Positions 37,001-52,000 are shown, numbered from the stretch's first letter. The stretch is DNA of 64,000 nt from Kryptolebias marmoratus (GCF_001649575.2 NC_051437.1:12989215-13053214); one strand, 5' to 3'. Notes: a model not told the origin generated them from the sequence alone. A program made the numbers and translations.

Positions 37001-40000
37001 ACCAAGACGGACGAAATCTCATCTCACCACTGTTTCACAGCTGTGCCGGCAGGCGCGCTCGTTTCTCAGAACAACCTCCAGGCTGAGGCGAGGTCGCAGC
37101 GACCCTTTCTGTGTTATTAGCCCGGCTCCGGCTCTATCAGGAACTGAGCCGAGGAATGAAAACAGGCACTTCTGTTTGGTCTAGGTGAGAGGTTGGGTTC
37201 GACATCCACATACCCACAAGGAACTCGCAGCAACATAGACACAGACAAATAAACCAGCTAAAAGGAGAGGCGGCTGTGAAAAGAAAGCTTGTGTTACTTT
37301 TAACACAAACAGCCGAAATCGATGTGTTTCTATGAGATTGGCAGCACAGGAAATGATGCTTATGTTTCTGTGGTCATTTTAAATTCCTGCACGTGTGACC
37401 ATCTGCTCACAGTTCAATTACACAGCTGACTACTTTTATCAAACACTGTTGTACACACCTGCGCTGCACAGACAACATGGTAATACGTGTGTGTGAGAGT
37501 GGTTAAAGATGCATTCTTCCATTTCAGACAAAACCCAGAAAAACTGTTATTTATTTTCAGAATGCATCTCCGTGAGTCTCCGCGGTGCCTCCGAGCTCTG
37601 ACTTTAACATGAGCCTGTGTGCTATTCATTTACACCTCTTACAAGTCTGTGAGTCTTGATTTACAGCACAAACTCTGCCAGGCCTCCAGGGAGATTCGCA
37701 GGGTGTGAGTGTGCCTCTGCAAAAACCTCCAGTCAGAACTCTGGTGCTATTAAACACATATGAGGGCTGAAATGATCCCTCGTACAAACGTTCTCCAAAT
37801 GTACACAAACTGTATCCAGTCTGGCCCCAGCTTGACAATCAAACTGATAAAATCCACATGCTTTCCTTGTATTTATTTTTCGGCGCTGAAAAGATTGTTT
37901 TGCCATCAGCACTTTCATCTTCCTCCTGTCAGTCCAGTTCCTGTGCATCATGCTAATCAAGCAGGACGTGAAGACAAAAACAGGAAAAAGCTCCTCACTC
38001 CCCCCGTTTTCTGTCCACCGTGTTCTCCATCCTCACCCCTAAACCACTCAGGCCCCCGTGTTCGTTTTCTTTACACATTGTGGGAAAACCATGTTTGTCA
38101 GTTCCTGTTCTGGATGCCAAAGTATGTTTTCTCTTACAGCGGCGAACTGGCCTACACATTACATGAGAACAAAGAGCCTGCGGAGATAATAAATGTCTCC
38201 TTTGTCTGCCGCCGGTCCTTTGAACGCAAAAGCATTTTTCATAATTAGGTGGTAGGTGGGAAAGTTTTGCAAATAATGAAGTCCTCCATTTTAATATTAG
38301 GTTCTGACACAAGCTTCTTGTGATGTAGACTGTATGTGACATAGAGTGAAGACAAACAAGTTTCATTATCTTAACAGCACCCTCTTCATGATATAACAAA
38401 GAACTGCTGCAGTCAGTGGGTGTGTGTGTGTGTTGGGGGGTGGGGGGTGTTTAGGGAGATCGGATCTTTTTTCAGTAAGCTGAAGTACTTGGGTTCTAAC
38501 CCCCGTGGATTCTCTGGGAAAACACGGCTGCCAAAGTGTTGCATCACACATCCGACTGAACCACAGCCCCTGAATCCTCTCCTGCCAGAGAGCCAGTGGG
38601 GGAATATCTGTGTGTGTGTGTGAGAGAGAGAGAGAGTCTTGTAGCAAGGGTCTACCCACACTACCCACACACATCTCTGGCCGGCTAACTTCAGTCACGT
38701 AAGAAGTCCACATGAGTTAGACGCTCAAAGAGCATCCTGTTAGTCACAGTATGCTGACAGCTACAAAGAATGAAGGATAAATCGTGAATGCTTCAATATG
38801 GCCAGTTTGTGTGACAGATTGTGGGCTTACGTTTGTGTGCGTGTGTATATGGGAAAGAGACTGTGTGTGTGCTGCCTGCTTTGTTCTGCCTGCTTATTTT
38901 CCTGGGCCGACCAGGTTTTATCTACAGGAAGTTCAGGCCGACTGGCTCTCATGTGAGCCGTGCTTCCCATGACCGCCTGCCGTGGCCGTGCTGATATAAG
39001 CTGCAGAAAAAAAAAGCTCAGGGAATCATTCTAAATACTCTCGCATTGCAGATAGACAAACAAACAAATAAACATGACCATGCAAATGAGCTCCATTAAT
39101 GAAAGTGATTATAATGACATGACCACAATTAGATCCCGTGTTGGATAAAGGTGCATTAATTCCGTTAACTAATGTGGTTTTGCTTCTGTTGCGGCTGAAA
39201 GCTCAAAATCCCTCATGGCAACTCTTTTTTTAGCTTTTGTGGTTTTCTACATCAAGGGTTCAGCACATATAGCTCCCAAACCACAATCCACACTGTTTAA
39301 ACACACATATTGTTGTTACAAAGGGCAGAAGGTGTTCCCATGCCCTCCTGAGTGATTACAGATCCTCTCTGCTGCGTCCCATGAGTGCCGTGTCTAAGTG
39401 AGTGTTGGTATTATTACTGAATGGACCTTTTTAACAGGAATCTCCACAGCAGCTGACACTGGACAGACAGGAAATGGGGGCACCACAGCATGTGAGTGAC
39501 CTCATGATTCACCAATTGAAACTCGAGCCCGGAGGCTACAGAACAAAGGTGCGGGGTGGTGGAGGAGGATGAATAGAAGCTCTTATAGTCAACAATCGTC
39601 TTACCTTGTGGATCTCAGGAGCAGGACACTGATCCCCGATTGACTGACAGTCCTTCTTCAGCCGGCAGCTGTTTTCACACCAGCCACAGAGGTGTCTCTG
39701 ATCCTCGCGGCCCCAGCACTGGGAGCAGTCCGAACTGCCCACTCCACAGTTGTACACCTCCACTAGAGGGAGAAGGGAGCCAGGGGGGAAAGCACAACAC
39801 CAATTGTTAAGGGGAACAGTAATGTAATACGTTTGGTGGAGAATTGTGCAAGTTTGGAAAACTTGTATTTTAATCTAATATGTGTCACTATCTGGCCAAG
39901 TGGTGACAACACAGTGGTTTCGCAGGCTTTTAATATAATTTTAGAATTTTCCCAGAAACAATCTTAAAACGTTCTTTAACTTTTATGTGCCTTTTCCATG

Positions 40001-43000
40001 ACTTCAGATTTTGTGGATGCAAACAACAATCTAGTTGCCATTTTTTTCTTCCAGCTTATTTACCTTATAGTATCCTAGTATCCTTATAGTATGTTTGCCA
40101 CAAAATTGTAAGGTATTTTACTCTTTTACAGTCATAGAAAAAAAGCTCCATCCTCTTTTAGTTCTTGGGTTTACAAATCAGGATATAATAAAAATGATCT
40201 GATCTTTACCAGGATCTACATGTTTTCTAATTCTTCCTGGCATTTTGTTAACACACACCTGTCTGGTCTTGACCAGATAACTGCTAAAACTCCTGCTTTT
40301 ACAGAGGCAGCGCATTTTGATGACCAACACCTGGCTGCTACTTTACCGCTCAAACCTTACGGACTCAGCAAAGGGTGGCTTAGGTTTTTTTTTTTGTACA
40401 GTTTTTTTCCATTTTGGCTTTGTCCATATCATTTTTATTACATCTTGATACATAAGACACTAATACTGAAAGAGGGTGAACTTTCTTTTCCTCATGACTG
40501 CACCTAAATAAAATACAGAATTATTATTTCCACTGATAAAGCATTTCCAAATCCAAATGTCTGAAGGTGCACTCTTGGAGGTTTTGGAGGTTTTTTTGCA
40601 CCGTTTACTTGAACCATATGGCCTGTATGCTTTAAATAAACAGAATAAGCATTTGGAGGATGATATATGCATGGTTACAAAAATAAACCAGGAAAATAAA
40701 GAGTTGGCGGAGTGGATGAGAACAAAGCCAGAGAAAACAGATGATTGTGTTCGTGTTCCAAAATGCCTCCCAGTGAGACGTCCCATTTGTAATACTCCAT
40801 GCACATCTGTGCAAGCGACTGTGTGCATATTACGGTGCGTGCCTCTGCATGCATGTGATAAAGTGTGTGTCACTTTAAAATTTGATGACTGTGCATGCTG
40901 CGACGCGAGTGTCCTGTCTGTTGAGCAGAACGTCTAAGTGGCGGCGCAGGCTTCTTGTTCACTTGCAGCAGACACATGGACTGCAAACGGCACATCTGGG
41001 GCAGGCCGTGACTTAGCTTGTTGTAGCTGCCCCACAAGTTCAACAACACGCGCCACTTCTCGCCACCTCACTGTTGTCATGGAGCTCCAACTGTATTTGA
41101 AACAATAGCTTTGAATATCGCTCGTAAGTGGCAGCAATAACACCTTAAACTGCAGCTCCTCGTGTAATTATTATGCGTAATTAGGTGTTAGCAGAATATA
41201 ACATTATGGTAAATTACTGGTTGTTGGCAAATTATGTGTTGTAATGCCCAAACTAGCATCATTCCAAGTGAAAGAGAGTCTAAAACTGTCTTTCTGTGTA
41301 AGTGCTTATATATTTTTCTACAGGTTCAATCAATTCCACCCCTCTCATACGAATACATCTGCAGACAGGCGAGTTGGATTCTCAGAGCACGCATGTCAGA
41401 TTTTTTTTCTCCACAGTGGTCTTAGCGCTGCAAAATTAGCAGAGATGAGAGAAAGACTGCAGCACAGCAAAGGGCTGTATTTTTTATTCTTTTTGCATGT
41501 CTATTTAATCATGGGTTTTACGTCTTACCTTTCATGGGCTGAGGGCTGTCAAGAAATATATCCCCCCTCTGACTGATAAAGTATCCTCTCCTCCTGAGGT
41601 TGAGGTGGTAAACCTGACTCCTCTGACTAGTGGACAGCTAAACGAACAGAAAGATGAGGTAGTATCAGTGTTGAGCATCTCTGCCTCCACTTACTGTTGC
41701 GCTACATAATGATGGGTTCTTCGTCAACTCAACAACAGGGGTTTAAAATAATTACACAAGGTTTGAGCATAATAATAATGAGCAGAGTGAAGCTATAAAT
41801 GCACAATTTGCCTCACCAGTTATTTATCTGTACTTACCGTCACCCCGGTGCAATTGACAGTTGAGTCGTCCAGCCATATGGCCTCATATCGCTGCTCTGT
41901 CCCGAAGTCACAGTCCAGCTTCTCCCTCTGTTGTGCAAAACACTCATTTCAAAACAATATGAGGCATCCACGCGGCAGCAGCTAACACAGAAAGTGATAC
42001 TAAACCGTTCCCAGAACGTTAATTCTGTGTTACTACTCAAAACTTGAAGAAAAAAAAAAAGGAGTAAAATAATACATAGAATCCTCATGTCTGGCAACAA
42101 TTGTCATCTCAGACCTGCGGTAATTGTGCCTGCCAGAAAAGACGTTCAGATTTTCATATTCATAAACATCTGGACTCCCACACCTCTGCAACTCATCTGG
42201 GAGTCGGAATAATGAGTGTGAATTTATTCTTCACAAAATAAGTGCTCTGAGTTTTTGTGAGCCGGGATATGTGATGCTGATGACAGAGAAGCAGAGAAAG
42301 GTGGGAGAGGCAGGGGATAAGTGCTTCAAGTGGAAGAAGTCATTTGTCTGTAAATCCGGCCGGCTTAAAATGCTCCACTTTGATCAGCCTCTTCATGACT
42401 CCGCTCTTTCCCTGTGCTTTCTGACACCAGAGACAGACGACATTCTGGGCTACTGGCAGGTTATTGTAATCCTGCGGTCCTGTGAAAAACTCCCTGAAGT
42501 GTCCTCTGAGTACACTACAAAATAATGAATGACAAACTTCTAAGTATTTACTTATTATCGCCATCAATCAAAAGGCGAAGGCGGACGAGCGTGTGTGTGT
42601 GTGTGCTTGTATCTATTACCAAAAAAATCTCATGAACCGGTGCATCTTTAGAGAGAAACTTTCAGGATATGATTGTTGGAGTCATCCAATTGAAAATGGC
42701 CGTCACAGCCAAATGATCTTAGATAACACAAAAATGGCCTTAATTCAGACAATTTTACAGATACTGAGCTACAATTTGGTGTGGTTGGAGCTGAGAGCTA
42801 GTATTCAGATCATATACTCAAAGCGCTAATCATGGCACAAAATCTTTGCTTCAAACTCAGCATTAACTGCTAGAGTCAAGCCTGTTTGTTTATTTGTAAA
42901 ATATCTTGTGAAAAACCTATACAATTTCAAATAAAACTTAAAATGTGGTCACCACAGCTAATCAACAATAACAAACACAAAGATAACTTAGTTAATTTTA

Positions 43001-46000
43001 TAGATATTGACCTAAAATTTGATGTCGTAGTAGCTGATAGTCATTAGCAGCACATATGCTAAGTGTGCCATCTTGCAATATCACATGAGATTGTTCATTC
43101 ATTATTATCAATTTTTAACCAAAAATGGTACAACTCTGTCATTTCTCAAAACAGAATGATCTTAGTCTAAAACTCTGGCATAAAAGGCGGTGGGAAATAT
43201 GCATTACTTCAAGGAATGCCAGACCTTTAATTAGTCAATGTTTTAAAATACTAGTTTTTACAAATCACAAACTTTTTTCCCCCATTCCTCTGCTGGAAAT
43301 ATTCGCAACAATTCACAAGAAATCCCAGAAGGATCCGAGCGATGCTGATGTGTTTTGGTGAGGCTGAGTTTGATTGACAGCACATTTCCTGCTCCACTGA
43401 CTTGCGCGAGATGAAGACGTTTGTCAAACAACGTCAGTTTGTATAAACTTTCATAATTAAGAGCAGCATGAATGACCAATCTCATCTAGGCTATCCTGAG
43501 GAAGTGTGTGTGTGTGTGTGTGTGTTTGCGCGTGTGCGTGTGACTCGATGTCTGTCACCATAGCAACACACCAGGAGACGTAGTGGGAGGCCAGCCGGGG
43601 TTAGGCGTGTGACTGACCACGCCTGGCAACTAGTCAGCACTGGAATTTTTAGCAGTTGCGTCCTCATCCTCTCCGGTGCAGGATGGGCTTCGGGCTCGGT
43701 CAGTGTGGATTAACTACGAGAATAACTGATCTGGCTGAATAAAAATGAACGTGAGCAAAACTGAGCTGCTGCCACAGGCTGCTGCACATTGTACACTGTG
43801 CTGACAAAGACACAACTCAGCTCATCACAGTGAGACAGCACAGGGCCAGCATGCCCAGACAGCAGAAATATCAGCTCATTCCTCATCACCTTCTCTGTCT
43901 CTCAGCACGGAAATCACCCAGACTCAGGTTTCACTCGCTCATTGACCCAAATCCCAGCACACAACTATTAATCTGTTTTTAGCTCAGCTTGAAGCAAACG
44001 CGCCATATGCTCCTGTTTTATTCCAATCATTTTCACAACATGCACGCTGGAGGAAATCCAAGTTCAGCTCTGTAGCTGGAGGCTGTCTGTCATACCTCCC
44101 GGATGTTGCTCAAGGATAGGGTGAAGTCCTGGGCCTCTCCTGACGGTGACGGAGGAACCTCTGAGGCAATCAGGCTGGGACACAAAGTTGCACTCTGCAA
44201 TGAGAAGGGCAGGAAGGGACATTCAGGAGTTAAAGAAAACAATGGCTTCCCCACACGCATCCGTAACCCGAAATACCTGTCCTGTTTATCTGGACAAAAA
44301 GGAAATGAGAGGGTGAAGCCTCGCTTTGAAGGAAACAACAATAGCTTCAAATAGAGACGATGAAGGATTGGAAAAACAGACCCGCTGGATGCTGAACGGG
44401 CTTCCTCATGATCTCATGACCTAAAAAAAAATCTTCTTTCATGTTTAAAATAGGACTTATAATTTAAAGGGATAATTTAGAATATCTGAAGTGGGCGTTT
44501 GAGAAACAACTATGAACAATTAATATCTTAACTGTTGTTAGGAGTTCTCTGAATTATTTTAGTTTGGAGGATCAGGCAGTTTGAATTCTTCAGTAATTCA
44601 CTATATAGCGACCTAGAAACTCATCTGGTGATACAATAAAAGTAGTGTGCAGAAGTTGTACACTATATTGGTTGAAATAGACCATAATGCATTGTGGCCT
44701 GAGCCAAAACAGCAACCTAATAAAGGTAATGCTAACATATGCAGCTCATGAAGTGATTTTCAGACTAATTGGAAGGAATTCATAATTAATTTTTCCGGCA
44801 TCTTTACAGTATCTGAGCAGCAGAGAAAATATTAGAAAAATATGAACTGAAACTACATTTAAACCATTTAAGTATAAATATGAAACATGTTAAAATATGT
44901 TGTAGATCACAATGTAAAGCAAGTTGTATTTTTACCATTATGATGATGTTTGGCTTATTTTTATTATTTTTTTACACACACTATAACTCTAAAAACGGTT
45001 GTTCTGTACAGAAATATTACGTATGTAATAATAAATCATAATTTTAGTGCACAGAATTTTTTTTTATAAAGTTGCAGCTGCAGCTTGTGATTGTGTAAGT
45101 AAATAACATACAATTAAAGTGTAACAAATAAGTATAAATAAATTTCATGCCAGTGTTATGAAGACAGATGATATTAATTACATATTCTCCCCGCCAAATC
45201 CAGCACAATTATGTTGTCCATCACCTCACATTCAGGTGTGTATCCCTGCATATCTTCTTGGCATTTATTTATGCAACACCTGACTGTGCATACTCACGCA
45301 TAAATACGAAGCGTGCTGCGTTTGAGTTGTGTTCAAAATGCAAAAACACAGCGCTGCATGTCCCCTGACCACCTTACAGTCAACTACAGAGAGACCACAA
45401 TGTTGTGAGTGAGTGAATGAGATAACGAGTGAACATTTCAAACGCAGCCGCAGAATTTGATTCTGACTGGAGCGAGGCCAAGACTAAAGAGAGCTGCTGT
45501 CGTTTTAAAACAACTTCAATCTCAAAAAATTTCAAAGCAGCTGGTTTAAATGCCTGTTCTATAAATCTTTTCACTACTGTGAATTTCACATTACATGGTT
45601 TTATCATAATATTCCAGCAGAAAGTGACACAGGCTTTACTGGAAGCAATACAGCTAACTGGCTAGTTGTTGCAACAATTTGGGCTCGCAAATGACCACAT
45701 AATTCTAAGTAAATAACCGTGTAAAATAAAATTAATGGTATGTAAAGGTTTATATAATTGTTTTTCAGTGAACCGCTATGGAATGTTTGAGACTAAAGTT
45801 GTTTTAAAACATCAGTAATTCATTTCAGACTTGGCAGAGTTTGCAGAGTTTTGCAGAGTTTGCAGCGGAGTTTGCAGTTTAGAGTAATGCTGTTTTTACA
45901 GAACCCCACTTCAAAAGATCTTAACTATTCTTTTAAACACCCAAAGTATTAAAAAAAAGAAGCACAAGCCTTTCATGACAAAACATGTTTTTTTTTCTTT

Positions 46001-49000
46001 TCTTTTTATCTAAAAAGTCTAATGGAGATTCACTTCATTAGCTTTAAAGATGCAGTGATGTTTTCATTGCCGCAGATGTTTGAAAAGGAGGTCACGTGAT
46101 GTAAAGCTAATTATTACACAGTCATGGCAATAAAATGCTTAAAAGAAAACCCGTAGAGCGGCAACGGATCAGAAGACTGTGAGCTACATCCTCTCCCAAC
46201 CAGCTTGGAAGAGAAGTGTGAGTGGAATCAGACCCCGAGAGGAAAAAATGTCCCAGGCCACGCAGGCCATGGGATTTTGGCTCTGGAGTCCGACTTTAAA
46301 ACGGGGCACAAACAATTTAATAGCTGACCTAATCTTGATGTTGTCAGGAAAACGTCCAAAAGAACGGCCAGACTTGTTTTGGATAGGTTTCCCTCCTTTC
46401 ACTCCCATTTCTTCATGCGCTATTATGAGTTCCTTATTTAATTTTCTTCTTTTACCCGTCTACAAAATCCCTATCTACACACATCTACTCAAAACAAAAA
46501 GGGATATATAAAGGCAGTCTGGACATTTAGTTATAATTTCCAACACAAATATGAGCACAGTAAATCTACTCTTTCACTCCGTCACACAAATCTGCCAGAA
46601 AGCGAAACTTAAGAGCGGGACCGAGAAGCTTTAAAATGGCACATTAGCCTGTTATGAGTCTGTAAAAACAGACCCTCCTGAGGTTTTATAGCCGGTTTCA
46701 ACATTTCTGCACATTGTAGTTGAGCCATTGTAACCTCATAGTGAATCACCCCTTGGTTGCTCTTGCCTAACCAGTCTGGAGTCAGATTATTAAAGAAAAC
46801 TTTTTTTTTGTTCCAGCAGAGTCTGGGTTGTGTCTGACTATTAGGACACTGATACCGTGACCTCCTCCAGGCATGTGTCTGGTTGATAGATTATAAATAC
46901 TTACTTCTATCGGGTCCTTTGAGTGTTCTTTATTGGCAAGACATAGGTGTTTCTCTTGGTCCCAGTAACACTTCCACTTTGTGCTCAGGCAGCTCACGCA
47001 TCTGACAAAAACAAAACAAAAAATAAATAAAACTGGAGACACACAAACACGTAAAGGAGCAAGGTCAGCGGTTGTCAAATCTGGCCCGTTTTCCACCCCT
47101 TTATTATCTCCCTGTGGTCCGTTTCCCATGCAGAAGTCGAGTATGTGGCTCTCTGTGAGTCACTCGCAGTGCAGCACAAACACAGAGGCTGAACTGATTA
47201 CAGGCATAAAGTAGAGCTTCATTAAAAAGAAGTAATGATTAGTCACAGCAGCAGACGTGATGATTCCTCTGACAGGGAGGTCAAAACGGGCCAAATGGGC
47301 CGAGATCAAACTCTCCGAAAGCTAAATGATGATGCATGAGTCTGCATGCTGTATCTTGTTTATGTATTTGCTAAATCAGGCTTGAATTTTCTACACTGCT
47401 TACACTGAGATATTTCAAAAAATAAGGTTCATCAGCAGGTTCTTAAAGGGGTAGTCTGTTCATTTTTCGAACCAACGTTCTGTCTAATAGTTATCAGTCG
47501 TTAGTACCAAACATGACCACACTATCCCTTTAACATCTAAGAGTTCATGCCCACATGTCTACAGGCTAAAGAGGTAACTTTTGGGGGTACGCGTACAAAA
47601 CCCTGACACCGAGATACTTAAACAGAAAGTGTGAATGAAGTGTGCATCAGCAGATCGCCTCTGGGAAGAGACAGATGTCCCACACGAAGAATGATAGCGC
47701 CTCGAGTGATAGCGGCACTCCGAGGGGGTCTCCAGATTAGGCGGAGGTGGGTGCAGGAGGATGCAGACGTGTAATTGAAACGTGTGTGTGTTCTGATTAG
47801 AAGCAGACGGAGCCCTCGAGGCTCTTATCAGCTGCGGTTTCTCTTGTTTTTCCTGACTCCCTTTTCTGTCCTACTAACACACCTAAACCCCATCACCCCC
47901 CCTACACACACACAAAAAAAAATATGTATACACACACCCTCTCTGCTTGACCGAACTCTGACAGCAAATACCCTGTGAAACTGCCCACCCCGGGTCATAA
48001 TGACCACTGACACACACACACACACACTAAATACACAGGCAGGCTCACACTCTCAGGGCCTCTCAGTGGACACAGTGGTTAAACACACATCCTCAATCAC
48101 ATCTCTGTCAAAGAGAAATACGTCCAGGAGAAAAGGATCACTTTCAGTGGGGTGAGCGACACAAAACGGTATGAAAGAGGGCAGCAGTTAACGGAGAGAA
48201 CCACATCAGGCGAGAGAGAGAGAGAGAGAGAGACGAAAGCAGGGGCACGGCGTGAAATATAAAGCAAATAAAAACCCAAATGTGTGTGAGACAGAGGAAT
48301 GAAAGAGCAGGTTGGATGTTTGTCCTTCGGGCCTGAGACTTGAAGACTGGAATGCTATCGTCTGGCTGCCATTAACACTTTTGCCCAGTGACCACTTTGA
48401 GTGTGTTGAGGTAGAACTGTATAAACACACACTCAGACAAACACACACATTCTCTGACGGGATTCAGCCCTCTCATATTATAAACAGAGAGAAACAGCTT
48501 ATCGCTCCTCACAAACCAGTAAATAATCTTCTAATCACAGCTCGTTTTCAACATATTTTCTCCTGACTTATTACAGTTGGAAGAGTTAATAAATGATCCC
48601 AGCCGAACATATTGTATCACACTTTAGTTCACCTATTACACGCCATTTTTGCTGGAAAAAACAAAAAGAAATACCTAAAAACAAAATAAAATGAAACATA
48701 AACATTAAAGCAGTGGGGGCCAGGATATTTTGAATTGCTTGGAGCCAAGATTTGCGAATATAACAAAAGAATAATCTGGAATCCGTAGTTGAGAAAAAGA
48801 AAAACCTGCCACTGCGCTAAAATTCACACCCATCATCTGTTCGCTGTGTTTTAAAATGTGAAACTATCTTTTACACATTTATGTGCGCTTCTACCAACTG
48901 TCGAAGCACTTCAGATATTATAATAAAAACACAAACTCAGATCATTTCATGTGCACACCCATTTAAGGACCAAATTCTTCAAATGAATGGGTTCTGACTT

Positions 49001-52000
49001 TTTCCCTTTTGTCATCCAAAAATATGTTAATACTGTCCTGAGAAAAACAAAAGAAAGAAAGGCCAGGCTCATGAGATATTTTGCTAACAGAGAAAGCTGA
49101 CTCCAAATAGTTAAAGGCACAATTTTAAACAAAGATCTTGTGATGTCCTAAACATATGTGTTGAGGATCAGTTTCAGATTTTAATACACCAAGCTGCAGG
49201 TCAATATTTTCAATATTGACAGAATTATAACCATTTGTTGGCTGCCTTTAGGAAGAAGGCAATAAAATAAATAAATAAATACTTCAGTAGTTTGTTTGAA
49301 AGTCTGTCACAATCTATATCTGGTGTTAGGCAATAAAAACACATTGAAGTTACGCAATCGCCAGCTGTTAGAATATCTACCAAAAACTTGAGCCGTTTAC
49401 TTACATCATAGAAATTGAGTCTGTATTTAATTTTGTCTCTTTAAAAAAAAAATAATAATAATCTAGTAAAAACTCAGTCGTGTGTGGATGTGTTTGATTG
49501 AAAATGATGCTTACTTTATTCATTAAACAGACTCATTAAAAGTAAATAATTTCATTCTAAACTCCTTCAAAAGCCTAATGACAGTCTGATGGGAAACGCA
49601 ACAAAGCCTGACATTAGTCAAACATTAGTTAAACATCAAACCCGTGTAGGATCAGTCAACCTAGAACAGAAACGCATCTTTGCACTCAAAGAAGAACAAT
49701 GCTTTCCCCATTACAAAAACAATTCCTTTTGCTCCTCGCCCATCAATAAGACTTTGATTTATGCCTTTTATTTTTCTAAAGAACTAAACAAAATCTGCGC
49801 TTTGATTGAGGCTGTAAGTGTACCGCAAAAGTCACAGTTAAAAAAATAAAAAGCGTGAAGCCAATCAGATCACGGAATATATCGTTTCTGCACTTTCCAA
49901 CTTAATGCTCATCCTGTGAGAACGACACTCTGCTCATTATCACCTTCGACAAACCGCCGTCTAATTTCACACCCCTGGACCTCAGCAAGAGCCGAGGCCA
50001 CGTGCACATATTGGATGCAGTCTTGCGCGCAAGTACCTGCAACTGCTGTGTTCACACCTCGAAACTGCTTTCGAAAAGTGAACAAAAGAGAGAAACCGAA
50101 ACGCTTTTTGATCTCAGAGAATCAGCCAAACACGCACACATGTGTGGCGATGGCACTTTAAGCCTAAGATCTGCCCATCAGGTGAAGCGGATCCTCCAAC
50201 GTGCAGCGGGAAGCCAGCTGGATTGCCTCCAGATAGGAGAAAACCCTCTTTGTGACCAGGCCTTACAAGTCACAGTCCTTCACAAAAAAAACAAACAAAC
50301 AGCGGCATGATCAACCACACATACATATCTAATTTCCTTTGGCTTAGTGTTTACAGCATATTAATCCAACATTTGATCCTGCACTGAGAAACCTCGAGCA
50401 AGCCAAACACACGATAAGCCCTCCAAGAGGACACGTTGGCTGTGTTTACCCAGCATGGCCGAAATAGAAAGCATTTGATGAAGAGACTGGGGACACAGAG
50501 GAGACAAACACAGAGGAGAAGCTGTGCTTTGCCTTCTCCGTCCAGCTGTGTGTTCAGATCTAAAATGTCACAAAGGACAAAGGCTGATATTTTGGTTAAG
50601 GTTTACTGTTTAGAGAACGCTTCAAGTGCAGTTTGTTGGTATTTAGTCTCCTTTAGAAAGGTTTGTTTGAAGGGACTTATTATAAATCTGGTAGTTTGAG
50701 GCTGAAGGTCTTAGGGGAGAGCAGAATGGAAGTATTTGGAAGACAGAAATAATCCGAAATAAATGGACTACTTTTGCAAAAGTGCAAGCAATGATTAGTA
50801 AAGCTTGTTTTAACCATTAAGATGTATTATAACTAGAAACAGGACAAGAACACGAAAGGTGAAGCCACAAAGGACGAGCGCCCTCACTGGCTGGCTGCAG
50901 CACTATTTTTAAGTCCCGCCCCTCCAGGTTAACAACAGGGACGTTTTCCTGACTAAAACAATAAAAACACACTTCAGGTAATTTTTTAGGGTGTTGACTT
51001 TTGTTGATTTGCGAAGCTCTTACTTGGCCGCTGCATGTTCAAACATGCATTTTTAAAAATATATATTTTTTGTCAGTCATCAGTCATTTGAAACATTAAA
51101 AAGAACAAACAGCTTTAATTTTTATAAGCCAGGTTGTCTGGAAACCACCTGCGTGGTTTCTGACACGTTTTCCTTTAGAATTATAGAAAACATATAAAGT
51201 CATATAAAAACATAAAACACATTTATTTTAAGCTCGAACTCTTTAAGAAACTTATATTTTCCTCTTCAAAACAGAATAATGTTTCAGTGAGCATGTTATC
51301 CTCCACTGCTTTCTCTCTGTATGGATCTGGATTTAAAGGAATCCAATGACACTCAAAGCTGTCCAAGCATCACTAACTCCAAGATGTACTCAAATGGGAG
51401 ACTCACGATGTCTTTGGGTGTATTGCTCCGGTCCTCTCGCAGTCGTAGATGATGAAGCTCCCAGATACCACCGATGTGCCATTAACTTTTATCGCCACAG
51501 AAAGAGTCAGGTGATCTGCAGAAACAAAGGTTGGTGAATGGAACGCCACACGTGTCGAGCTCAGGAGCATTTGGAGATGATATCGCTGTCATGAGACAAA
51601 CTACACAGCAGTGCCGCTGCTGAATTTGCTGCATTATGAGACACGAAAGAGGAAATTACATTTGTTCCGCTAAACAAAAAAAAACAAAAAACAAAACATA
51701 AATCTAACTGCACTGTGTGGAAAACTATGCCTGACAGTGGAGGGCTGTCTGCATGTCTCACCTGTGCCAGGAGGAATGGGTTGGAAGTGTTCTCGAGGGA
51801 GTAAGGGGCACGTTTGGATCTGAGCGGGACCATAGTCCAGGTGTAACGTGGCAGCGGTGGAAACGCCGGGCCTGTACTCACACTCCACCCGTGAGCCAAT
51901 CAGATTGGGGACGCTGCCATTTATCAGGATGCCGACATCCTACAACAACAACAAAAAAAAAGGAAAACAGATATATAGGAGCAAAGAAGAAAAAAAAAAA

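Larger units (their letters stand above)
41928..44095 (-). other. Intron e7/e8
   Basis: 2168 nt. About 42555-43230 is one long or two adjacent minus-oriented dispersed repeats. A (GT)n run lies at 43505-43525 and an RFX-like motif at 43554-43567. Confidence 0.8.
44195..46904 (-). other. Intron e6/e7
   Basis: 2710 nt, over half of it the 44466-45937 fold-back element. The remainder (45940-46900) shows no recognised feature. Confidence 0.75.
47002..51406 (-). other. Intron e5/e6
   Basis: 4405 nt. It holds a 91-bp MITE (47443-47533), a (GA)n run (48212-48233), a degraded dispersed repeat (49065-49260) and one member of a repeat pair (50826-51060). The 47540-49060 and 49260-50820 parts show no gene. 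Confidence 0.75.

Noticed and set aside
36658..37184. Three overlapping plus-strand frames (up to 172 codons)
   Set aside because: Composition-driven frames in a purine-rich intron with no homology; all three phases are open, which argues against coding.
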